Source: Ranitomeya variabilis (taxonomy: Eukaryota > Chordata > Amphibia > Anura > Dendrobatidae). Taken from it: a DNA stretch of 64,000 nucleotides. The notes below the pieces were generated by a model. It had not been told where the DNA came from and ran no database searches. It was given only the letters and a program-made list of their open reading frames with translations. Below are positions 13,397-26,528 of this stretch, piece after piece; position 1 is the first letter of the stretch, and every line of letters starts with the position of its first letter. A program made the translations under genes and the position numbers. The DNA is taken from positions 1 to 64,000 of the forward strand of contig NW_027508039.1 of the NCBI RefSeq assembly GCF_051348905.1, read 5' to 3'.

Positions 13397-13478
13397 TGGC
13401 AGCAGTGGGATTTGAACCCACGCCTCTGAAGAGACTGGAGCCTTAATCCAGCGCCTTAGACCGCTCGGCCATGCTACC
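13397..13478 (-). tRNA. TRL-AAG: tRNA-Leu(AAG)
   Basis: Consensus except for variable-arm loop TTCA in place of TTCG; pairing is unaffected. Confidence 0.95.
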
Positions 13479-13709
13479 TAATGCATCATTAAAAGAGCTT
13501 CCTTAGAGTAAGTTTAGTGTATCTGACTACATTTTAAACTTGTGCATTGTGGAAAATGGATAGGTCTCTAAACAAAAAGGAAAAAGCAATGATTCTATCT
13601 TTTGTCTTTTCCAAAAAAGCAAAGCACGCACTCATACAAAAATATGCTAATTTTTCTGTTAGCAAAATCATAAATATAAGCTGAAAAGGTTTTCAAAACC
13701 TCAATATGT

Positions 13710-13791
13710 TGGCAGCAGTGGGATTTGAAACCACGCCTCCAAAGAGACTGGAGCCTAAATCCAGCGCCTTAGACCACTCGGCCATGCTACC
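13710..13791 (-). tRNA. TRL-TAG: tRNA-Leu(TAG), B-box variant G53T
   Basis: The A box is intact. G53T breaks the pair with C61 next to the T loop and changes the B box from GGTTCAAATCC to GTTTCAAATCC, which should weaken TFIIIC binding. Confidence 0.82.
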
Positions 13792-15383
13792 TTAAACAGC
13801 ATGATTAATTAAGCTTCCTTAGAGAAAGTGAAGTACATTTGACAACATTTAAAATTAGTACATTTTGGAAAATGGGCATGTCTCTAAACATTAGGCAAAA
13901 ACAAAGATTCTATCAACGGTCTTTATCTTAACTGAAAACTGCTAAATCATACAAATACAAAAGAAGATTATATCACATGCTAATTTGCATGTCTCTTAAC
14001 AATAGGAAAAATCAATGATTCTTTCAACTGTCTCTTTCTAAACAGAAATTAACACACTCATGAAAATACAAAATCATAAGAATTAGATCAAAGGGTTCTC
14101 AAAACCTCATAATAATGGCAGCAGTGGGATTTGAATGGGCATGTCTCTAAACATTAGAAAAAAGCAAGGATTCTTTCAACAGTCTTTATCTGAACTGAAA
14201 ACTGCAAAATCATGCAAATACAAAAGAAGATTAAATCACATGCTAATTTGCATGCTAGCAAAATCATAAGAATAAGTACAAAAACATTTCAAGATCTCAT
14301 AATACTGGCAGCAGTGGGTTTAAAGCATATGCTAATTTTGCATGTTAGCATAATTATAAGAATAAGATAAAAAGGTTTAAAAGAACTCATACTAGTGGCA
14401 TTTGAACCCACAAGTCTGTTAAAATTTAGGTAAGTCTCTAAACTAAAGTCTAAAACTGTCTTTTCCAAAACAGAAATGCACACACTCATGGAAATACAAA
14501 ATATGGAAAATGGGCTGTCTCTAAACATTAGGCAAAAACAAAGATTCTATCAACGGTCTTTATCTTAACTGAAACTGCTAAATCATACAAATACAAAAGA
14601 AGATTATATCACATGCTAATTTGCATGCTAGCAAAATCATAAGAATAAGTACAAAAACATTTCAAGATCTTATAATACTGGTAGCAGTGGGTTTAAAGCA
14701 TATGCTAATTTTGCATGTTAGCATAATTATAAGAATGAGATAAAAAAGTTTAAAAGAACTCATACTAGTGGCAGCAGTGGGATTTGAACTCACAAGTCTG
14801 TTGGAATATGGGTAAGTCTCTTAACAATAGGAAAAATAAATGATTCTTTCAACTGTCTTTTCCTAAACAGAAGTTAACACACTCATGAAAATACAAAATC
14901 ATAAGAATTAGATCAAAGGGTTCTCAAAACCTCATAATAATGGCAGCAGTGGGATTTGAATGGGCATGTCTCTAAACATTAGAAAAAAGCAAGGATTCTA
15001 TCAACAGTCTTTATCTGAACTGAAAACTGCAAAATCATGCAAATACAAAAGAAGATTAAATCACATGCTAATTTGCATGTTAGCAAAATCATAAGAATAA
15101 GTACAAAAACATTTCAAGATCTCATAATACTGGCAGCAGTGGGTTTAAAGCATATGCTAATTTTGCATGTTAGCATAATTATAAGAATAAGATAAAAAGG
15201 TTTAAAAGAACTCATACTAGTGGCATTTGAACCCACAAGTCTGTTAAAATTTAGGTAAGTCTCTAAACAATAGGAACAATCAATGATTCTTTCAACTGTC
15301 TTTTCCAAAACAGAAATGCACACACTCATGGAAATACAAAATCCTCAGAATTAGATCAAAGGGTTCTCAAAACCTCATAATAC

Positions 15384-15465
15384 TGGCAGCAGTTGGATTT
15401 GAACCCACGCCTCAGAAGAGACTGGAGCCTTAATCCAGCGCCTTAGACCGCTCGGCCATGCTACC
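15384..15465 (-). tRNA. TRL-AAG: tRNA-Leu(AAG), T-stem variant C63A
   Basis: Shares C63A (G51-A63 mismatch) with the copy at 3839 and has an additional variable-loop change. Boxes and terminator are intact. Confidence 0.85.
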
Positions 15466-15696
15466 TAATGCATCATTAAAAGAGCTTCCTTAGAGTAAGT
15501 TTAGTGTATCTGACTACATTTTAAACTTGTGCATTGTGGAAAATGGATAGGTCTCTAAACAAAAAGGAAAAAGCAATGATTCTATCTTTTGTCTTTTCCA
15601 AAAAAGCAAAGCACGCACTCATACAAAAATATGCTAATTTTTCTGTTAGCAAAATCATAAATATAAGCTGAAAAGGTTTTCAAAACCTCAATATGT

Positions 15697-15778
15697 TGGC
15701 AGCAGTGGGATTTGAAACCACGCCTCCAAAGAGACTGGAGCCTAAATCCAGCGCCTTAGACCACTCGGCCATGCTACC
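15697..15778 (-). tRNA. TRL-TAG: tRNA-Leu(TAG), B-box variant G53T
   Basis: Same G53T allele as at 13710; otherwise consensus. Confidence 0.82.
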
Positions 15779-16997
15779 TTAAACAGCATGATTAATTAAG
15801 CTTCCTTAGAGAAAGTGAAGTACATTTGACAACATTTAAAATTAGTACATTTTGGAAAATGGGCATGTCTCTAAACATTAGGCAAAAACAAAGATTCTAT
15901 CAACGGTCTTTATCTTAACTGAAAACTGCTAAATCATACAAATACAAAAGAAGATTATATCACATGCTAATTTGCATGTCTCTTAACAATAGGAAAAATC
16001 AATGATTCTTTCAACTGTCTCTTTCTAAACAGAAATTAACACACTCATGAAAATACAAAATCATAAGAATTAGATCAAAGGGTTCTCAAAACCTCATAAT
16101 AATGGCAGCAGTGGGATTTGAATGGGCATGTCTATAAACATTAGAAAAAAGCAAGGATTCTTTCAACAGTCTTTATCTGAACTGAAAACTGCAAAATCAT
16201 GCAAATACAAAAGAAGATTAAATCACATGCTAATTTGCATGCTAGCAAAATCATAAGAATAAGTACAAAAACATTTCAAGATCTCATAATACTGGCAGCA
16301 GTGGGTTTAAAGCATATGCTAATTTTGCATGTTAGCATAATTATAAGAATGAGATAAAAAGGTTTAAAAGAACTCATACTAGTGGCAGCAGTGGGATTTG
16401 AACTCACAAGTCTGTTGGAATATGGGTAAGTCTCTTAACAATAGGAAAAATCAATGATTCGTTCAACTGTCTTTTCCTAAACAGAAGTTAACACACTCAT
16501 GAAAATACAAAATCATAAGAATTAGATCAAAGGGTTCTCAAAACCTCATAATAATGGCAGCAGTGGGATTTGAATGGGCATGTCTCTAAACATTAGAAAA
16601 AAGCAAGGATTCTATCAACAGTCTTTATCTGAACTGAAAACTGCAAAATCATGCAAATACAAAAGAAGATTAAATCACATGCTAATTTGCATGTTAGCAA
16701 AATCATAAGAATACGTACAAAAACATTTCAAGATCTCATAATACTGGCAGCAGTGGGTTTAAAGCATATGCTAATTTTGCATGTTAGCATAATTATAAGA
16801 ATAAGATAAAAAGGTTTAAAAGAACTCATACTAGTGGCATTTGAACCCACAAGTCTGTTAAAATTTAGGTAAGTCTCTAAACAATAGGAACAATCAATGA
16901 TTCTTTCAACTGTCTTTTCCAAAACAGAAATGCACACACTCATGGAAATACAAAATACTCAGAATTAGATCAAAGGGTTCTCAAAACCTCATAATAA

Positions 16998-17079
16998 TGG
17001 CAGCAGTGGGATTTGAACCCACGCCTCCGAAGAGACTGGAGCCTTAATCCAGCGCCTTAGACCGCTCGGCCATGCTACC
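16998..17079 (-). tRNA. TRL-AAG: tRNA-Leu(AAG), consensus body
   Basis: The tRNA body is consensus. The base next to the 3' end in the trailer is A instead of C, as in the remnant flanks, suggesting conversion across the 3' boundary. Confidence 0.96.
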
Positions 17080-17310
17080 TAATGCATCATTAAAAGAGCT
17101 TCCTTAGAGTAAGTTTAGTGTATCTGACTACATTTTAAACTTGTGCATTGTGGAAAATGGATAGGTCTCTAAACAAAAAGGAAAAAGCAATGATTCTATC
17201 TTTTGTCTTTTCCAAAAAAGCAAAGCACGCACTCATACAAAAATATGCTAATTTTTCTGTTAGCAAAATCATAAATATAAGCTGAAAAGGTTTTCAAAAC
17301 CTCAATATGT

Positions 17311-17392
17311 TGGCAGCAGTGGGATTTGAAACCACGCCTCCAAAGAGACTGGAGCCTAAATCCAGCGCCTTAGACCACTCGGCCATGCTACC
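17311..17392 (-). tRNA. TRL-TAG: tRNA-Leu(TAG), B-box variant G53T
   Basis: Third and last copy of the G53T allele; A box and anticodon are intact. Confidence 0.82.
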
Positions 17393-18611
17393 TTAAACAG
17401 CATGATTAATTAAGCTTCCTTAGAGAAAGTGAAGTACATTTGACAACATTTAAAATTAGTACATTTTGGAAAATGGGCATGTCTCTAAAAATTAGGCAAA
17501 AACAAAGATTCTATCAACGGTCTTTATCTTAACTGAAAACTGCTAAATCATACAAATACAAAAGAAGATTATATCACATGCTAATTTGCATGTCTCTTAA
17601 CAATAGGAAAAATCAATGATTCTTTCAACTGTCTCTTTCTAAACAGAAATTAACACACTCATGAAAATACAAAATCATAAGAATTAGATCAAAGGGTTCT
17701 CAAAACCTCATAATAATGGCAGCAGTGGGATTTGAATGGGCATGTCTATAAACATTAGAAAAAAGCAAGGATTCTTTCAACAGTCTTTATCTGAACTGAA
17801 AACTGCAAAATCATGCAAATACAAAAGAAGATTAAATCACATGCTAATTTGCATGCTAGCAAAATCATAAGAATAAGTACAAAAACATTTCAAGATCTCA
17901 TAATACTGGCAGCAGTGGGTTTAAAGCATATGCTAATTTTGCATGTTAGCATAATTATAAGAATGAGATAAAAAGGTTTAAAAGAACTCATACTAGTGGC
18001 AGCAGTGGGATTTGAACTCACAAGTCTGTTGGAATATGGGTAAGTCTCTTAACAATAGGAAAAATCAATGATTCTTTCAACTGTCTTTTCCTAAACAGAA
18101 GTTAACACACTCATGAAAATACAAAATCATAAGAATTAGATCAAAGGGTTCTCAAAACCTCATAATAATGGCAGCAGTGGGATTTGAATGGGCATGTCTC
18201 TAAACATTAGAAAAAAGCAAGGATTCTATCAACAGTCTTTATCTGAACTGAAAACTGCAAAATCATGCAAATACAAAAGAAGATTAAATCACATGCTAAT
18301 TTGCATGTTAGCAAAATCATAAGAATACGTACAAAAACGTTTCAAGATCTCATAATACTGGCAGCAGTGGGTTTAAAGCATATGCTAATTTTGCATGTTA
18401 GCATAATTATAAGAATAAGATAAAAAGGTTTAAAAGAACTCATACTAGTGGCATTTGAACCCACAAGTCTGTTAAAATTTAGGTAAGTCTCTAAACAATA
18501 GGAACAATCAATGATTCTTTCAACTGTCTTTTCCAAAACAGAAATGCACACACTCATGGAAATACAAAATACTCAGAATTAGATCAAAGGGTTCTCAAAA
18601 CCTCATAATAA

Positions 18612-18693
18612 TGGCAGCAGTGGGATTTGAACCCACGCCTCCGAAGAGACTGGAGCCTTAATCCAGCGCCTTAGACCGCTCGGCCATGCTACC
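18612..18693 (-). tRNA. TRL-AAG: tRNA-Leu(AAG), consensus body
   Basis: Consensus tRNA with the same altered trailer base as at 16998. Confidence 0.96.
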
Positions 18694-18924
18694 TAATGCA
18701 TCATTAAAAGAGCTTCCTTAGAGTAAGTTTAGTGTATCTGACTACATTTTAAACTTGTGCATTGTGGAAAATGGATAGGTCTCTAAACAAAAAGGAAAAA
18801 GCAATGATTCTATCTTTTGTCTTTTCCAAAAAAGCAAAGCACGCACTCATACAAAAATATGCTAATTTTTCTATTAGCAAAATCATAAATATAAGCTGAA
18901 AAGGTTTTCAAAACCTCAAGATGT

Positions 18925-19006
18925 TGGCAGCAGTGGTATTTGAACCCACGCCTCCAAAGAGACTGGAGCCTAAATCCAGCGCCTTAGACTACTCGGTCAT
19001 GCTACC
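18925..19006 (-). tRNA. TRL-TAG: tRNA-Leu(TAG), probably inactive (G10A, G18A, C61A)
   Basis: Double A-box hit as in the common defective TAG allele, plus C61A opposite G53 in the T stem and B box. Likely a tRNA pseudogene. Confidence 0.74.
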
Positions 19007-19519
19007 TTAAACAGCATGATTAATTAAGCTTCCTTAGAGAAAGAGAAGTACATTTGACAACATTTAAAATTAGTACATTTTGGAAAATGGGCATGTCTCT
19101 AAACATTAGGCAAAAACAAAGATTCTATCAACGGTCTTTATCTTAACTGAAAACTGCTAAATCATACAAATACAAAAGAAGACTATATCACATGCTAGTT
19201 TGCATGCTAGCAAAATCATAAGAATAAGTACAAAAACATTTCAAGATCTCATAATACTGGCAGCAGTGAGATTAAAGCATATGCTAATTTTGCATGTTAG
19301 CATAATTATAAGAATTAGATAAAAAGGTTTAAAATAACTCATACTAGTGGCAGCAGTGGGATTTGAACTCACAAGTCTGTTAAAATTTAGGTAAGTCTCT
19401 AAACAATAGGAACAATCAATGATTCTTTCAACTGTCTTTTCCAAAACAGAAATGCACACACTCATGGAAATACAAAATACTCAGAATTAGATCAAAGGGT
19501 TCTCAAAACCTCATAATAC

Positions 19520-19601
19520 TGGCAGCAGTGGGATTTGAACCCACGCCTCCGAAGAGACTGGAGCCTTAATCCAGCGCCTTAGACCGCTCGGCCATGCTAC
19601 C
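19520..19601 (-). tRNA. TRL-AAG: tRNA-Leu(AAG), consensus copy
   Basis: All stems, both boxes and the terminator match the consensus. Confidence 0.97.
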
Positions 19602-19832
19602 TAATGCATCATTAAAAGAGCTTCCTTAGAGTAAGTTTAGTGTATCTGACTACATTTTAAACTTGTGCATTGTGGAAAATGGATAGGTCTCTAAACAAAA
19701 AGGAAAAAGCAATGATTCTATCTTTTGTCTTTTCCAAAAAAGCAAAGCACGCACTCATACAAAAATATGCTAATTTTTCTGTTAGCAAAATCATAAACAT
19801 AAGCTGAAAAGGTTTTCAAAACCTCAATATGT

Positions 19833-19914
19833 TGGCAGCAGTGGGATTTGAACCCACGCCTCCAAAGAGACTAGAGCCTAAATCCAGCGCCTTAGACCAC
19901 TCGGCCATGCTACC
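19833..19914 (-). tRNA. TRL-TAG: tRNA-Leu(TAG)
   Basis: C41T converts anticodon-stem pair 29:41 to a tolerable G:U wobble. All else is consensus. Confidence 0.93.
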
Positions 19915-21055
19915 TTAAACAGCATGATTAATTAAGCTTCCTTAGAGAAAGTGAAGTACATTTGACAACATTTAAAATTAGTACATTTTGGAAAATGGGC
20001 ATGTCTCTAAACATTAGGCAAAAACAAAGATTCTATCAACGGTCTTTATCTTAACTGAAAACTGCTAAATCATACAAATACAAAAGAAGATTATATCACA
20101 TGCTAATTTGCATGTCTCTTAACAATAGGAAAAATCAATGATTCTTTCAACTGTCTCTTTCTAAACAGAAATTAACACACTCATGAAAATACAAAATCAT
20201 AAGAATTAGATCAAAGGGTTCTCAAAACCTCATAATAATGGCAGCAGTGGGATTTGAATGGGCATGTCTCTAAACATTAGAAAAAAGCAAGGATTCTTTC
20301 AACAGTCTTTATCTGAACTGAAAAATGCAAAATCATGCAAATACAAAAGAAGATTAAATCACATGCTAATTTGCATGCTAGCAAAATCATAAGAATAAGT
20401 ACAAAAAAATTTCAAGATCTCATAATACTGGCAGCAGTGGGTTTAAAGCATATGCTAATTTTGCATGTTAGCATAATTATAAGAATAAGATAAAAAGGTT
20501 TAAAAGAACTCATACTAGTGGCATTTGAACCCACAAGTCTGTTAAAATTTAGGTAAGTCTCTAAACTAAAGTCTAAAACTGTCTTTTCCAAAACAGAAAT
20601 GCACACACTCATGGAAATACAAAATATGGAAAATGGGCATGTCTCTAAACATTAGGCAAAAACAAAGATTCTATCAACGGTCTTTATCTTAACTGAAACT
20701 GCTAAATCATACAAATACAAAAGAAGATTATATCACATGCTAATTTGCATGCTAGCAAAATCATAAGAATAAGTACAAAAACATTTCAAGATCTTATAAT
20801 ACTGGCAGCAGTGGGTTTAAAGCATATGCTAATTTTGCATGTTAGCATAATTATAAGAATAAGATAAAAAGGTTTAAAAGAACTCATACTAGTGGCATTT
20901 GAACCCACAAGTCTGTTAAAATTTAGGTAAGTCTCTAAACAATAGGAACAATCAATGATTCTTTCAACTGTCTTTTCCAAAACAGAAATGCACACACTCA
21001 TGGAAATACAAAATACTCAGAATTAGATCAAAGGGTTCTCAAAACCTCATAATAC

Positions 21056-21137
21056 TGGCAGCAGTGGGATTTGAACCCACACCTCCGAAGAGACTGGAGC
21101 CTTAATCCAGCGCCTTAGACCGCTCGGCCATGCTACC
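21056..21137 (-). tRNA. TRL-AAG: tRNA-Leu(AAG)
   Basis: Consensus apart from C48T, shared with the copy at 10514 although the two are 10.5 kb apart. Confidence 0.95.
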
Positions 21138-21368
21138 TAATGCATCATTAAAAGAGCTTCCTTAGAGTAAGTTTAGTGTATCTGACTACATTTTAAACTT
21201 GTGCATTGTGGAAAATGGATAGGTCTCTAAACAAAAAGGAAAAAGCAATGATTCTATCTTTTGTCTTTTCCAAAAAAGCAAAGCACGCACTCATACAAAA
21301 ATATGCTAATTTTTCTGTTAGCAAAATCATAAATATAAGCTGAAAAGGTTTTCAAAACCTCAATATGT

Positions 21369-21450
21369 TGGCAGCAGTGGGATTTGAACCCACGCCTCCA
21401 AAGAGACTGGAGCCTAAATCCAGCGCCTTAGACCACTCGGCCATGCTACC
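21369..21450 (-). tRNA. TRL-TAG: tRNA-Leu(TAG), consensus copy
   Basis: Matches the TAG consensus in every stem and box. Confidence 0.97.
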
Positions 21451-22591
21451 TTAAACAGCATGATTAATTAAGCTTCCTTAGAGAAAGTGAAGTACATTTG
21501 ACAACATTTAAAATTAGTACATTTTGGAAAATGGGCATGTCTCTAAACATTAGGCAAAAACAAAGATTCTATCAACGGTCTTTATCTTAACTGAAAACTG
21601 CTAAATCATACAAATACAAAAGAAGATTATATCACATGCTAATTTGCATGTCTCTTAACAATAGGAAAAATCAATGATTCTTTCAACTGTCTCTTTCTAA
21701 ACAGAAATTAACACACTCATGAAAATACAAAATCATAAGAATTAGATCAAAGGGTTCTCAAAACCTCATAATAATGGCAGCAGTGGGATTTGAATGGGCA
21801 AGTCTCTAAACATTAGAAAAAAGCAAGGATTCTTTCAACAGTCTTTATCTGAACTGAAAAATGCAAAATCATGCAAATACAAAAGAAGATTAAATCACAT
21901 GCTAATTTGCATGCTAGCAAAATCATAAGAATAAGTACAAAAACATTTCAAGATCTCATAATACTGGCAGCAGTGGGTTTAAAGCATATGCTAAGTTTGC
22001 ATGTTAGCATAATTATAAGAATAAGATAAAAAGGTTTAAAAGAACTCATACTAGTGGCATTTGAACCCACAAGTCTGTTAAAATTTAGGTAAGTCTCTAA
22101 ACTAAAGTCTAAAACTGTCTTTTCCAAAACAGAAATGCACACACTCATGGAAATACAAAATATGGAAAATGGGCATGTCTCTAAACATTAGGCAAAAACA
22201 AAGATTCTATCAACGGTCTTTATCTTAACTGAAACTGCTAAATCATACAAATACAAAAGAAGATTATATCACATGCTAATTTGCATGCTAGCAAAATCAT
22301 AAGAATAAGTACAAAAACATTTCAAGATCTTATAATACTGGCAGCAGTGGGTTTAAAGCATATGCTAATTTTGCATGTTAGCATAATTATAAGAATAAGA
22401 TAAAAAGGTTTAAAAGAACTCATACTAGTGGCATTTGAACCCACAAGTCTGTTAAAATTTAGGTAAGTCTCTAAACAATAGGAACAATCAATGATTCTTT
22501 CAACTGTCTTTTCCAAAACAGAAATGCACACACTCATGGAAATACAAAATACTCAGAATTAGATCAAAGGGTTCTCAAAACCTCATAATAC

Positions 22592-22673
22592 TGGCAGCAG
22601 TGGGATTTGAACCCACGCCTCCGAAGAGACTGGAGCCTTAATCAAGCGCCTTAGACCGCTCGGCCATGCTACC
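22592..22673 (-). tRNA. TRL-AAG: tRNA-Leu(AAG), anticodon-stem variant G29T
   Basis: G29T places a U-C mismatch in the middle of the anticodon stem. Promoter boxes and anticodon AAG are intact. Probably transcribed, but the product may be unstable. Confidence 0.84.
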
Positions 22674-22904
22674 TAATGCATCATTAAAAGAGCTTCCTTA
22701 GAGTAAGTTTAGTGTATCTGACTACATTTTAAACTTGTGCATTGTGGAAAATGGATAGGTCTCTAAACAAAAAGGAAAAAGCAATGATTCTATCTTTTGT
22801 CTTTTCCAAAAAAGCAAAGCACGCACTCATACAAAAATATGCTAATTTTTCTGTTAGCAAAATCATAAATATAAGCTGAAAAGGTTTTCAAAACCTCAAT
22901 ATGT

Positions 22905-22986
22905 TGGCAGCAGTGGGATTTGAACCCACGCCTCCAAAGAGACTGGAGCCTAAATCCAGCGCCTTAGACCACTCGGCCATGCTACC
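22905..22986 (-). tRNA. TRL-TAG: tRNA-Leu(TAG), consensus copy
   Basis: Matches the TAG consensus, with a good terminator. Confidence 0.97.
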
Positions 22987-24301
22987 TTAAACAGCATGAT
23001 TAATTAAGCTTCCTTAGAGAAAGTGAAGTACATTTGACAACATTTAAAATTAGTACATTTTGGAAAATGGGCATGTCTCTAAACATTAGGCAAAAACAAA
23101 GATTCTATCAACGGTCTTTATCTTAACTGAAAACTGCTAAATCATACAAATACAAAAGAAGATTATATCACATGCTAATTTGCATGTCTCTTAACAATAG
23201 GAAAAATCAATGATTCTTTCAACTGTCTCTTTCTAAACAGAAATTAACACACTCATGAAAATACAAAATCATAAGAATTAGATCAAAGGGTTCTCAAAAC
23301 CTCATAATAATGGCAGCAGTGGGATTTGAATGGGCATGTCTCTAAACATTAGAAAAAAGCAAGGATTCTTTCAACAGTCTTTATCTGAACTGAAAAATGC
23401 AAAATCATGCAAATACAAAAGAAGATTAAATCACATGCTAATTTGCATGCTAGCAAAATCATAAGAATAAGTACAAAAACATTTCAAGATCTCATAATAC
23501 TGGCAGCAGTGGGTTTAAAGCATATGCTAATTTTGCATGTTAGCATAATTATAAGTATAAGATAAAAAGGTTTAAAAGAACTCATACTAGTGGCATTTGA
23601 ACCCACAAGTCTGTTAAAATTTAGGTAAGTCTCTAAACTAAAGTCTAAAACTGTCTTTTCCAAAACAGAAATGCACACACTCATGGAAATACAAAATATG
23701 GAAAATGGGCATGTCTCTAAACATTAGGCAAAAACAAAGATTCTATCAACGGTCTTTATCTTAACTGAAACTGCTAAATCATACAAATACAAAAGAAGAT
23801 TATATCACATGCTAATTTGCATGCTAGCAAAATCATAAGAATAAGTACAAAAACATTTCAAGATCTTATAATACTGGTAGCAGTGAGATTAAAGCATATG
23901 CTAATTTTGCATGTTAGCATAATTATAAGAATGAGATAAAAAGGTTTAAAAGAACTCATACTAGTGGCAGCAGTGGGATTTGAACTCACAAGTCTGTTGG
24001 AATATGGGTAAGTCTCTTAACAATAGGAAAAATCAATGATTCTTTCAACTGTCTTTTCCTAAACAGAAATTAACACACTCATGAAAATACAAAATCATAA
24101 GAATTAGATCAAAGGGTTCTCAAAACCTCATAATAATGGCAGCAGTGGGATTTGAATGGGCATGTCTCTAAACATTAGAAAAAAGCAAGGATTCTATCAA
24201 CAGTCTTTATCTGAACTGAAAACTACAAAATCATGCAAATACAAAAGAAGATTAAATCACATGCTAATTTGCATGTTAGCAAAATCATAAGAATAAGTAC
24301 A

Positions 24302-24331
24302 AAAACATTTCATGAAAAAACATTTCTCATA
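24302..24331. other. Local insertion variant in a remnant spacer
   Basis: Between aaaaacatttca and tctcataatac this copy has an extra tgaaaaaacattt in place of agatc, duplicating the aaaacattt motif. It is not seen in the other copies and looks like a small template-slippage event. Confidence 0.6.
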
Positions 24332-24597
24332 ATACTGGCAGCAGTGGGTTTAAAGCATATGCTAATTTTGCATGTTAGCATAATTATAAGAATAAGATAA
24401 AAAGGTTTAAAAGAACTCATACTAGTGGCAGCAGTGGGATTTGAACTCACAAGTCTGTTAAAATTTAGGTAAGTCTCTAAACAATAGGAACAATCAATGA
24501 TTCTTTCAACTGTCTTTTCCAAAACAGAAATGCACACACTCATGGAAATACAAAATACTCAGAATTAGATAAAAGGGTTCTCAAAACCTCATAATAC

Positions 24598-24679
24598 TGG
24601 CAGCAGTGGGATTTGAACCCACGCCTCCGAAGAGACTGGAGCCTTAATCCAGCGACTTAGACCGCTCGGCCATGCTACC
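24598..24679 (-). tRNA. TRL-AAG: tRNA-Leu(AAG), D-stem variant G24T
   Basis: G24T breaks the central D-stem pair with C11. A box, B box, anticodon and terminator are retained. Confidence 0.85.
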
Positions 24680-24910
24680 TAAAGCATCATTAAAAGAGCT
24701 TCCTTAGAGTAAGTTTAGTGTATCTGACTACATTTTAAACTTGTGCATTGTGGAAAATGGATAGGTCTCTAAACAAAAAGGAAAAAGCAATGATTCTATC
24801 TTTTGTCTTTTCCAAAAAAGCAAAGCACGCACTCATACAAAAATATGCTAATTTTTCTGTTAGCAAAATCATAAATATAAGCTGAAAAGGTTTTCAAAAC
24901 CTCAATATGT

Positions 24911-24992
24911 TGGCAGCAGTGGGATTTGAACCCACGCCTCCAAAGAGACTGGAGCCTAAATCCAGCGCCTTAGACCACTCGGCCATGCTACC
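24911..24992 (-). tRNA. TRL-TAG: tRNA-Leu(TAG), consensus copy
   Basis: Matches the TAG consensus. Confidence 0.97.
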
Positions 24993-26133
24993 TTAAACAG
25001 CATGATTAATTAAGCTTCCTTAGAGAAAGTGAAGTACATTTGACAACATTTAAAATTAGTACATTTTGGAAAATGGGCATGTCTCTAAACATTAGGCAAA
25101 AACAAAGATTCTATCAACGGTCTTTATCTTAACTGAAAACTGCTAAATCATACAAATACAAAAGAAGATTATATCACATGCTAATTTGCATGTCTCTTAA
25201 CAATAGGAAAAATCAATGATTCTTTCAACTGTCTCTTTCTAAACAGAAATTAACACACTCATGAAAATACAAAATCATAAGAATTAGATCAAAGGGTTCT
25301 CAAAACCTCATAATAATGGCAGCAGTGGGATTTGAATGGGCATGTCTCTAAACATTAGAAAAAAGCAAGGATTCTTTCAACAGTCTTTATCTGAACTGAA
25401 AAATGCAAAATCATGCAAATACAAAAGAAGATTAAATCACATGCTAATTTGCATGCTAGCATAATCATAAGAATAAGTACAAAAACATTTCAAGATCTCA
25501 TAATACTGGCAGCAGTGGGTTTAAAGCAGATGCTAATTTTGCATGTTAGCATAATTATAAGAATAAGATAAAAAGGTTTAAAAGAACTCATACTAGTGGC
25601 ATTTGAACCCACAAGTCTGTTAAAATTTAGGTAAGTCTCTAAACTAAAGTCTAAAACTGTCTTTTCCAAAACAGAAATGCACACACTCATGGAAATACAA
25701 AATATGGAAAATGGGCATGTCTCTAAACATTAGGCAAAAACAAAGATTCTATCAACGGTCTTTATCTTAACTGAAACTGCTAAATCATACAAATACAAAA
25801 GAAGATTATATCACATGCTAATTTGCATGCTAGCAAAATCATAAGAATAAGTACAAAAACATTTCAAGATCTTATAATACTGGCAGCAGTGGGTTTAAAG
25901 CATATGCTAATTTTGCATGTTAGCATAATTATAAGAATAAGATAAAAAGGTTTAAAAGAACTCATACTAGTGGCATTTGAACCCACAAGTCTGTTAAAAT
26001 TTAGGTAAGTCTCTAAACAATAGGAACAATCAATGATTCTTTCAACTGTCTTTTCCAAAACAGAAATGCACACACTCATGGAAATACAAAATACTCAGAA
26101 TTAGATCAAAGGGTTCTCAAAACCTCATAATAC

Positions 26134-26215
26134 TGGCAGCAGTGGGATTTGAACCCACGCCTCCAAAGAGACTGGAGCCTTAATCAAGCGCCTTAGACCG
26201 CTCGGCCATGCTACC
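26134..26215 (-). tRNA. TRL-AAG: tRNA-Leu(AAG), G29T with TAG-type variable loop
   Basis: Carries the G29T mismatch and the variable loop TTTG typical of TAG genes, so it looks like a conversion mosaic between the two isoacceptors. The same double allele occurs at 44360. Confidence 0.84.
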
Positions 26216-26446
26216 TAATGCATCATTAAAAGAGCTTCCTTAGAGTAAGTTTAGTGTATCTGACTACATTTTAAACTTGTGCATTGTGGAAAATGGATAG
26301 GTCTCTAAACAAAAAGGAAAAAGCAATGATTCTATCTTTTGTCTTTTCCAAAAAAGCAAAGCACGCACTCATACAAAAATATGCTAATTTTTCTGTTAGC
26401 AAAATCATAAATATAAGCTGAAAAGGTTTTCAAAACCTCAATATGT

Positions 26447-26528
26447 TGGCAGCAGTGGGATTTGAACCCACGCCTCCAAAGAGACTGGAGCCTAAATCCA
26501 GCGCCTTAGACCACTCGGCCATGCTACC
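26447..26528 (-). tRNA. TRL-TAG: tRNA-Leu(TAG), consensus copy
   Basis: Matches the TAG consensus. Confidence 0.97.

Larger units (their letters stand above)
1..15383 (-). repeat. Array segment with long, irregular units (about 2.0-2.9 kb)
   Basis: AAG genes start at 956, 3839, 5897, 8337, 10514, 13397 and 15384, giving unit lengths of 2883, 2058, 2440, 2177, 2883 and 1987 bp. The long spacers hold extra rounds of the remnant modules. The spacer 1351-3838, for example, has about 13 tRNA 3' remnants (starts near 1675, 1865, 1955, 2239, 2329, 2501, 2691, 2781, 2945, 3135, 3225, 3397 and 3587) plus one near 3677. A block repeats at 4941 bp: the AAG gene at 956 and its flank recur at 5897. Bases 1-955 are the end of a truncated unit with remnants near 61, 251, 341, 512, 702 and 793. 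Confidence 0.9.
15384..19519 (-). repeat. Array segment: two 1614-bp units and one 908-bp unit
   Basis: AAG starts at 15384, 16998, 18612 and 19520 define units of 1614, 1614 and 908 bp. The first two share private variants: T-stem G53T in the TAG gene, and a single-base change in a spacer motif near 16130 and 17752. The 908-bp unit is the shortest in the window and has lost one full round of remnant modules. Confidence 0.9.
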
